DNA of 64,000 nucleotides from Monocercomonoides exilis (taxonomy: Eukaryota; Preaxostyla; Oxymonadida; Polymastigidae): contig LSRY02000040.1 of assembly GCA_001643675.2 (NCBI GenBank), positions 648,001-712,000 on the forward strand. The letters run 5' to 3'. Positions 56,569-64,000 of this stretch are shown in pieces. Positions within the stretch are counted from its first letter, which is position 1, and each line of letters opens with the position of its first letter. Both the position numbers and the translations under genes were made by a program. Below the pieces are notes generated by a model. That model saw only the letters and a program-made list of their open reading frames with translations, was not told where the DNA came from and searched no databases.

Positions 56569-56972
56569 ATACAGATATCGCATACAATACAGGACATCGC
56601 ACAAAATACAGGACAAGATCGATTTCTCAATTACAGCAAGAAGAAAAATTCTGCTTAATTTCCTCAAAATATATCTCATCAATACAAACTCAATTGATAA
56701 ACGATACTTTCACAAAGGTTTCATTTGTGCTCAGAAAAAATAATTTTTTTAAAATCAAGGAGAAACTCAAAATCCAATTTTTACGAGATTTCAATATATA
56801 TTTTTTCCGAGCTCAAGCGAAGCTGTCCTGAAAGTCTTGTATATCACGTGAGTTTGCATTGATGAGATATATTTTGAGGAAATTAAGCAGAATTTTTCTT
56901 CTTGCTGTTATTGAGAAATCGATCTTGTCCGGTATTTTGTGCGATGTCCGGTATTTTATGCGATATCTGTAT
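56569..56972. repeat. Inverted duplication with a preserved small ORF
   Basis: Arms 56569-56692 and 56849-56972, 124 bp each and over 90 percent identical by eye, separated by 156 bp. Both arms encode the same frame from ATG (minus strand in the left arm, plus in the right): MRYILRKLSRIFLLAVIEKS, with only a few substitutions after it. Could be a fold-back element or a duplicated exon. Confidence 0.75.
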
Positions 56973-57473
56973 AAATATATTTTCTCCATCGTTCTTTGCT
57001 GATGTGTGAATATTTTTTTGTTGTTTTTTTGAAAGTCAAAAAATCTCCCGAAACGTCTTGATTTCTCAATGTAACAATGGTTTCCATTAAATGAATTAGA
57101 CTTTGACAGATATTGTGAGTTATTCTTAAAACAAAAGCTTATTATCCTAATAACTGCAACTTTTTCGTAATAAGTTCATTTTTTCAGAAAGAATCACACT
57201 CTCCGAAGAATATCTATTAGATATTTTTGGTTTTTTCATGATCAATGACCCAGATTTATTTCTTTCATTTTTGATTGAGTAAATTGGGATTTGATTTTTT
57301 AATCTACTTGAACAATTGCTTGCTTTTTTGCAAAGTCCAAATTTAGTATGATATTGCATTGCACATTCATTTTATGTATTGCTTCTTTTTTTCAAGTTTC
57401 TGAACTCATATTTACGTTGTTATAACAAATAATTATTTCTGAGAGATTAAAAAAAGAAAATAATTTGGAAAAT
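56973..57473. other. AT-rich intergenic region
   Basis: No gene supported; probable 5' flank of the next gene. Confidence 0.5.
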
Positions 57474-58633
57474 ATGCATATTGAAACTGATTTTCATAAT
57501 GATATTTCAAGTAATTTAAATCCCGAATTTAAAGTTAAACACAGAAGATCTCAAAGCACTCCTCATGCAAACAAAGATAAACGTTGCAAAAAATATGTTA
57601 ACAGGCATAAAAAACCGAAAATACCACCAGTTTTCAATTTGATTGATCCGGAATTTCAGAAAATTAATGAAAAGGTAAGGTTACTAAACGTTGATTTTCT
57701 TTTTTAATACAAAATTTTACAAGTTTTTGTCTCGTTTCAAGGGAAATTTTTCTTTGTTGCACAACCAAAAGCATGACGAACAGACAAAATTTTTTTGGAG
57801 CGAGCCGTTAATAACCAAAGTTCCAACTATTTCTGTTTCAAGAAGAAAGTATTTGTCTTTTTGTAACTTTATTATCTTCCATAAAACAAAATTATAACTC
57901 ATATTTTAACAAAATGCCTTTTTTCAAATAGAATTGAGCCTTCTGAACCACATTCTGAAAGTTTGATCAGCGAAAATGAGAATTCAAGTGAAGCAATGGA
58001 ATCAAATGATTATTATGATCTTTCTTCACTGGATAAAACAAACTCACCTTCCCCATTGTTATCGGGATATGAATTTGGAATTCAAGGTGAGGATGAAACC
58101 AGATTAATGGTATGCCAAAAATTGTATTTTCCTCTTTTTTTATTAAATTTTTTATTTCACGTTTTTTGTTTTATAAACAGGATCTGCTTTATGATTTATC
58201 ATTGTCAAAAAAAGACAGAAATATTGTTCGATGTGCAGTTGCTCAGGAATTGATTTCGAGATGTTGCAAGGAACTTGATAACGATGAGGACGAAGCAGAT
58301 AGGGCTATGGACCATTTGACTGACATTCTTGAAGAAGAAATAGCTGCAAATGAAGAGCAACAAATAATTGAAGAAAGCCTTGAGAATCCTTCAGCACAGA
58401 ATTCTTGCTGCACTTCTGTCAAAAATGAAAGTTCAAGTTTCCAAACAGCCAACAACAAGCTTTCCAATATGATCAAAGTTATTTTCGCTTTCTTGCTTCT
58501 TGCTTGCATTTTCCTAACTGTTCTTCTTATTGGAAAAAAAGCTTCAAGGCACATCAATTCATTTTCATCTGATCCAATTTTCGAAGTATTTCAATCGTCA
58601 AGCATTAAGAAGTCAAATTCACATCCTTCTTGA
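57474..58633 (+). CDS. Single-pass membrane protein, unidentified
   Basis: Exons 57474-57674, 57742-57848, 57932-58109 and 58181-58633; introns begin GTAAGG, GTATTT and GTATGC and end AAG, TAG and CAG; all phases agree. Product about 312 residues. Basic N-terminal part (HRRSQSTPHANKDKRCKKYV), Ser/Glu-rich middle, helical acidic part (ISRCCKELDNDEDEADRAMD), then a transmembrane segment MIKVIFAFLLLACIFLTVLL near the C-terminus with about 35 residues after it. ATG at 57474 is the first in frame. True TGA stop. No family recognised; a tail-anchored-like membrane protein is likely. Confidence 0.7.
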
Positions 58634-58884
58634 TTTTCTTTCAAATAGATAACACAAATCTTCTTCACTTTTGAATGAAATAGATGTATTTATTTTTTCT
58701 TAATTCTGTTTTTCTTTTGCTTTCTTTTTTAAAAATCGAAGAATCAATAACAAGTGGAATGTGCTTTTAGTAATTGAACTTTGCTTTTCTTTAATAAAAA
58801 ACCTTTCAGAATAATCAAATATTTCTCTGAAATAATTATTGTTCCATTTTATGATTAATTATATTGTGGAAACAGATCAAAAAG

Positions 58885-59796
58885 ATGATTTCAAAAATCA
58901 TCCCTGTTTCTCAGAAAAGGATATCTATTCTCCTTCCTAGTATGTTGCATTATTTATTAAAAGTTTTGAGCAGTTTTGTGCAAATAACTCATCCAGCTTT
59001 CTATGGAGATGGATCATCTATTCTCATATTTCATTTTCTTTTGTATTTCTTTTGTTTGCTCCTTTCATTTCAACAACTTATCGAAAACATATGGAAAATT
59101 CCTGTGAAAAAGAATCTAATTAAGAAAATGTTCTTGCTTTTGATCACGCTATTTTTGCTTTTGCGCTCAATTTTTCTAATCGTTCCATTTCCATTTAAAA
59201 ATGCTACACTGCTCATAATTGTTACTCAACAAATTCCACGTTTCACTTTATTTCTTGGATGGCAATTTTTAGCTCTTTGGATTGGGAATGCAGTTTCAAA
59301 TGAACGATCTTCAAAATCATGCAGAGTATTTACCGGAATAACATTCTTTATTTTGTTTCTAACTGCATTTGTTGTAATGGTGATTGCCATGCCTATTTAT
59401 GATCTAACCCAAGGAAATAAGGAGGTTTGAAAGTTTTTTTAAAAGAATAGTTACAATTAACAGTAACAAAAGAAATTTGATGAATTTCTACCAATTTTTA
59501 ACTGGTTTCCTTACTTGCTAGTAGTGATTTCTATGGGATTGTATGGGGGCAGGCTGATATATGTTTTGCTTTCATCTTCGTATCGGCTTCGGAAACTGCA
59601 CTGGAGAGTTGTCTTGCTATGCCTGATGGTTGCAATATCTTTTTGCTGTTTTTTGTTTCGATTCTGTTGGGCTATTTTTTCAGCATTTGAAATAAATAAG
59701 CTTCACGACCATATGAACAAACACAGAGATGATTGCGTGAATAATGAGGATACATGGTTTGAAATTCTTCACACAATTTTTTGTCAATAATTTTGA
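58885..59796 (+). CDS. TOM1/TOM3/GPR137-like seven-helix membrane protein
   Basis: Exons 58885-59424 and 59464-59796, joined by a 39-nt intron (GTTTGA...AACAG); 290 residues, the usual length of the family. About seven hydrophobic helices. The second half has ISMGLYGGRLIYVLL, then LRKLHWRVVLLCLMVAISFC, then FLFRFCWAIFSAFE, matching the LYGGRL and SAF signatures of the THH1/TOM1/TOM3 domain. The first has LGWQFLALWIGNAVS where the family has a conserved Trp-containing helix. Exon 2 begins with TAA CAA and ends CAA TAA TTT TGA, so UAR=Gln is needed. Known relatives act in endolysosomal or vacuolar membranes. Confidence 0.65.
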
Positions 59797-59960
59797 AATG
59801 CCTTTTTCCAATAATATTTTGATGTCTCTTTGCTAATATCTTTATTAACGCATCCAACAAATACAAAAAAATATGATCTTATATGATAATAAAATTTCAA
59901 AAATAATGTGCTTTTCTTTCTTTCTTTTTTTGAAGCGAAAAATATTACTTTGAACATTTT

Positions 59961-61145
59961 ATGTTTTATTTTTTCTCTGAGACTCTCCCTCCCTTCACTC
60001 TCTTGATCACATTTGTTCTTCTTGGAATTCGGACGCGTTCCAACAGCGGAGACGGGCAAGCCTATTCAGCAAGCTCTGGTTCTTCTTCTTTGGCTTCGTC
60101 TTCTTTATCTTCTTCTTCTTCTTGTGGAAGTAACACCATGTCAGACAGTTCCTCACTCCGTCGCTCTTCAAAGAGAACAAAGAGCAGAGCCGACAAAGAA
60201 AAACGGCTGCTGGAGGAGCACAGCCTGCAGGCGCGGGAAGAAATGGGGAGGAACTCACTGAACCTGTCAAAGCGAGGCAGCACGAAGAAGAAGAAGAAGA
60301 AGAAGAAAGACAAAACGAGTGCTGTGAGCAAGATCGAAGGGTACGATAACATCACAGACACAGATAGCTACGTCGACAGCAGCCACAGCGGAGCGAAAGC
60401 GAATGCTGTAATTGCAGTGGAGAAAACAGGGAAAGCGAGTCAAGCGAGTAAAGCAGGAAAAGCAGGAAAAGCAGGAAAAACAGGGAAATATGGAGAAAGG
60501 CAGAGAGCGGGAGAGGACCGAGCGGGGAGGAGTGGAAGTGGAGCGTCAGTGAATGTGGCGGAGACAGGGTGGGTGCCAGAGGCAGAGACAATCACGAGCG
60601 AAGTGCTGTCGAAGGGAAGTGCAGTGCACAAAAGCAGCAGCAGTCAGAAGGGAAGTGCAAAACGGAGGCAAAGTCAGGTGGAGAAGGAGGTGTCGAATCA
60701 GGAAGGAAACATAAGAAGGAGCAGGAGGCGAGGCGAAGGGCACGAGATTTGGAGAGAAAGCAGAGAAGGCTGTGTGGTAGATGAGAGGAGGGAAAGGTTT
60801 GAGATTGAAAGAGCAGGAGAAGACGAGAGGGGAGTGGCAAGGAGGAGTGAAAGGGCAGCGTTGCAGGGGTATCAGGCGAATTACATGGAGGCTGCCCAGC
60901 TGAGTGTGAGTGGGTATACACCCGATGATTACTATCAGGAGCAAGCAATGCGGATGAGAGGAGAAGAGCATTGCTACTATGCAGCAACTGAGCCACCAGT
61001 AGAAAGAGAAAGAGACAGAGACAGAGAAAGAGAAAGAGAGAGGGAAAGGGAAAGTGAATGTTTACTTTCTGACAGAGGAGATCAGCTACCGTTTAGGGGA
61101 TATCCAGCATATCTGAGCAATGCAGGCAATTTGTGGACGGAGTGA
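59961..61145 (+). CDS. Basic low-complexity Ser/Lys/Arg/Glu-rich protein
   Basis: Open from ATG 59961 to TGA 61143; a second in-frame ATG at 60138 (MSDSSSLRRSSKRTKSRADK) is a more natural start because the first 59 codons are hydrophobic and may be leader or intron. Contains a Lys tract encoded by AAG repeats, a short tandem of KAGKAGKAGK and a C-terminal RERERERERE tract. Near the end a more complex stretch appears (YQANYMEAAQLSVSGYTPDD). No domain recognised; probably disordered and nucleic-acid associated. Confidence 0.6.
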   Translation: MFYFFSETLPPFTLLITFVLLGIRTRSNSGDGQAYSASSGSSSLASSSLSSSSSCGSNTMSDSSSLRRSSKRTKSRADKEKRLLEEHSLQAREEMGRNSLNLSKRGSTKKKKKKKKDKTSAVSKIEGYDNITDTDSYVDSSHSGAKANAVIAVEKTGKASQASKAGKAGKAGKTGKYGERQRAGEDRAGRSGSGASVNVAETGWVPEAETITSEVLSKGSAVHKSSSSQKGSAKRRQSQVEKEVSNQEGNIRRSRRRGEGHEIWRESREGCVVDERRERFEIERAGEDERGVARRSERAALQGYQANYMEAAQLSVSGYTPDDYYQEQAMRMRGEEHCYYAATEPPVERERDRDRERERERERESECLLSDRGDQLPFRGYPAYLSNAGNLWTE

Positions 61146-62067
61146 AAGAATTCAAAAAAAAGAAAAGAAAAGAAAAGAAAAGAAAAGAAACATAAATTAA
61201 TATTTTTCGAAGTGAAAAGAACAGAATTTCAATTATTGCTTGTGAAATGAGTGAAAGATATTTGGGTTTATCGAAAGCTCCGAAGGAGGAGATTGTTTGT
61301 GATAAGCTCTGTCTGTTCGCTTTCTATGTTTCATTGCAAAAAATGAAAAAAATAAAAGGCGAATGAGTTTCCTTTTAAAAATGTGATGTTGTTCGAATGA
61401 TTGTTCTCTGTTTCATGTAATTTAAAAATGGATTGTTATTGATGATGCTGATGCTGCTGCTGATGATGATGATGATGAATTTCTTTTGAAAGAGATTGAA
61501 TAAAAATTTCCGTTTATTGAGAGTTATTTTCGAGAGAAATAATTTTTATGTTTATCATCTTCATGCTGTTGCTTTGTTTACCAATTCTTTGTCTCCTTCA
61601 AACTGTGTTTTTTTTATTGAAATAAGCTGTTTTTCCTTTTTACAATGGGTGTTCCTTCTCGATTCTTTGTTTTATCAAAAATTATTATAACTGAATACTC
61701 TCTTTTTCAGTAATTCTTCAGACCTTGAACTTCTTCACTTTGATAATTATTAAGATTTTAAAGATTTGTTCAATTTGATTTAATTTTAAGATATTTGTTA
61801 ATGCTAACATTTTCGTTTATCAAACCAGATTTTATTTGCGATTTGAACTTTTAATGTTTTATTTTTAATATGTGTGAATGCTTCTTTCATTTTTTTCTGT
61901 TCGATTCACGAAAAATCAAAAAGAATTATAATCATTGAAGAATCGCATGTTTTTATAAGTTGTGCATCAAACAATTTAATTATGAATCAAAATGCAATTA
62001 TGATACGAAGTCCTTTTGTGAAATCTTTGTTCTGAATGATCGTTGTAACCATCATAGTTCTCTTCAA
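61146..62067. other. AT-rich intergenic region
   Basis: Holds an (AAAAG)n tract at about 61155-61190 and a GATGAT/GCTGCT tract near 61440-61478. No coding frame supported. Confidence 0.6.
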
Positions 62068-63676
62068 ATGAATGTTGACAGATTATGCTCTATCTCCGAG
62101 GAAGACTATCGTTTTGAGCCATTTCGAACGGTTCAAACAGGAACAAAAAATTATATAAAATGTGCCAACAGATGTGAGTTATTTCCCCCATCATCTCAGC
62201 CTTACAGAAGACTTGTTGGAATTTCTGGAGATATTTCTCTTGTCGCAACATGGAATCCAGCTACAAATGTGCGTATTTTTTTATACAGATATTTGTAGAA
62301 CACATTATTTTAATTTTTTTCACAGGATGGGTACACAATGATTTGGATGCATGACTCAACGAATTGGGTCTGCTCTCCAATTCTACGAACTCCTCATTGC
62401 GATATCATAGCTGCTTCACTGAGCCCAGACTTCTCTTTTCTGATTTTTACCACTTTAGGAACTAATCCAAAAACTCAAGGCATTGTCTTTCCCGAAAACT
62501 ATGAAACTATTCTTGTTGACCTTAGAGCAACAAATGAAGCTTTACAACATGTAATACAAACAGGAAAAGATTATCAAAGAGCACACGTTTGGAATAATTA
62601 ATTTATTTAACGACACTGTCATTTTTTTAAATGATTTTCATTCAGTTCTTTCCCGATTATTCAGCAGACAAAATTCATTTTGTATTGTACACAGAGAAAA
62701 TACGAATTCAATATTATGTTTTAAAAAGATATAAAGTGTGAAATTTAATTATTTAACACTTCTTTCATTTTTAATGCGTTTTGTAAATGAAAATGTTTTC
62801 TATCAAATGAATTTTCAACTTATGCAATTTCAAATTAAAAAACTCACAATTTTTTTCCCCCTCCATCTTCTGCAGACCGAAAGCACTTTGGACATCAAGC
62901 AGCAGCAGCGGCATTTTGTGGAGCCCAAAAGCGAGATTGTGGTAGAAGAGCCGATTTGGATGACTGCAGATGAAGATAGAATATTCTGTGTGGCGACGAA
63001 GGACAACTCGAAGTCGTTTGCGTTGCTCGGATTTCGCTTTCTGCTCAACCAGGAGCCAATTGCAATGCTTAGCAGACCTCTGGCTAAGGTTTGTGTGTCG
63101 TTTTTGTGAGTTATTGTTAATTTTTTGTTTTTTTTTATATTAACTTCACAAAAATTTTGCTTTTTTTTTTAATTAATTTATTTGTTCGCATTGAATCTTT
63201 TAATAATATAAATATCTATTTCTTTTTCTCTCTCCTTTCCTCTCTCTTTTATTTTCTCTTCTCTTCCTTCCCCCTCCCTCACCACCCCCCCCCCTTCCCT
63301 TCCCCTCCCCCGCCTCACTTCTTTTCCCAGTTCTTCTACCCTCCACCTCCATTCCCCCCCACCGCTCTTCCTCCCTCCTTCTCCTATCTGCAAGGCTGCA
63401 GAAACACCCACCTCCATCTGCATCTTGTGCGTCTGAGAGGAGATATTCACGTGCTTGTCCAGCAGCATTTGATTAAACCTCCCTTTTTCCCTCCTTCCTC
63501 TTTGTTGGACTCAGCAGAATACAGAGTGAAGGCGAAGAGAAAGGCAGTGGCGAGGCTGGAGAGGGAGAAGTTGCAGAGATTGAGAGAGGAGGAGGAGGAG
63601 GAGGAAGAAGAAGAAGAAGAAGAAGGAAAAGAAGAGGGAGAAGAGGATGAAGGGAAAAGATCTAAGAACAATAGTG
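62068..63676 (+). CDS. GSAP N-terminal-like protein (partial, runs off the right edge)
   Basis: Exons 62068-62268, 62326-62586, 62646-62735, 62876-63088 and 63331-63676; all junction phases agree; the last donor is GTTTGTG at 63677 and the following intron runs into the (TTTC)n tracts. Product so far about 370 residues: RRLVGISGDISLVATWNPAT, IIAASLSPDFSFLIFTTLG, FVLYTEKIRIQYYVL, EPIWMTADEDRIFCVATKD, HLHLVRLRGDIHVLVQQH. The order of beta-strand blocks resembles the N-terminal beta-propeller-like part of gamma-secretase-activating protein; this is a tentative match by pattern, not by search. The tail has a glutamate run. Confidence 0.55.
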
Positions 63677-63744
63677 GTTTGTGTTAAAGTCTTCCATTGT
63701 ATTTCTTTTAATTAATTAATTATTTATTTATTTTCATTTTCATT

Positions 63745-63745
<1 letters not shown>

Positions 63746-63800
<55 letters not shown>

Positions 63801-63907
63801 TTTTCCTTCCTTTTTTTTATTCGCCATCCATTTTCTTTCTCTTTTTCATATTTGCATTTTATTTGTGATAATATTTTTGATGTTTGCATCGAAATAATAA
63901 TATCTTT

Positions 63908-63999
<92 letters not shown>

Positions 64000-64000
64000 T
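63746..64000 (+). repeat. (TTTC)n microsatellites
   Basis: Two tracts, about 63746-63800 and 63904-64000, inside the last intron seen; the second reaches the window edge. Assembly may have stopped here because of the repeat. Confidence 0.9.

Noticed and set aside
60352-60996. Minus-strand Ser/Leu/Pro ORFs opposite the basic protein gene
   Set aside because: Complement of a Lys/Arg/Glu/Gly-rich coding strand; the plus strand has start, frame and true TGA.
1-64000. CRISPR arrays, operons, rRNA genes
   Set aside because: None seen; introns, codon reassignment and gene structure show a eukaryotic nuclear contig. tRNA genes were looked for by eye only and none was recognised.

Overview
The window is nuclear DNA of a microbial eukaryote that reads UAA and UAG as glutamine and keeps UGA as the only stop. 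This is read directly: the 8.8-kb gene at 6275-15064 runs in one frame through TAA (14150), TAG (14261) and TAG (14819) to a TGA; all three DIRS retrotransposon ORFs end at a TGA beyond a TAA or TAG; a pogo-type transposase has a TAA eight residues before its catalytic NLDET motif. Short spliceosomal introns of about 39-140 nt, polyserine tracts, DIRS elements and beta-helix surface proteins with an N-terminal signal or a C-terminal anchor fit an oxymonad flagellate such as Streblomastix, whose UAR=Gln code is established knowledge. The species is an inference. Standard-code ORFs are misleading throughout, so coordinates here were re-read with TGA as the only stop.

Layout. 1-58: start of a minus-strand gene leaving the window. 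298-5292: a structurally complete DIRS retrotransposon (Gag, RT/RNase H, tyrosine recombinase, inverted terminal repeats and an internal complementary region), inserted into a small minus-strand gene whose frame reads cleanly across the reconstructed empty site. 5839-15064: a short ORF and a giant serine-rich gene. 16400-23680: degenerate minus-strand genes (ARM-like and coiled-coil segments) with frameshifts and in-frame TGAs. 23809-34743: a nested transposon island. The host element has long terminal inverted repeats and encodes an unusual fusion of a ubiquitin-specific protease and a DDE-like transposase. A pogo-type element sits in its left repeat and a hAT-like element with an 8-bp target duplication lies near its right repeat. 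34990-43440: degenerate plus-strand genes, including a HEAT/ARM-like ORF. 43760-47874 and about 49571-54588: two segments bounded by inverted repeats, each holding a decayed piece of a beta-helix surface protein; the second lies inside a degenerate coiled-coil-like array. 56569-56972: an inverted duplication that preserves a small ORF. 57474-64000: intact intron-containing genes: a single-pass membrane protein, a TOM1/TOM3/GPR137-like seven-helix protein, a basic Ser/Lys/Arg-rich protein and the start of a GSAP-like gene that leaves the right edge.

The two ends are thus gene-like and mostly intact, while about 16.4-56 kb is a transposon-rich, pseudogene-rich zone with several nested inverted-repeat pairs. 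Strong calls are those with catalytic motifs, target-site duplications or splice-consistent frames. Calls for the decayed genes are deliberately broad.
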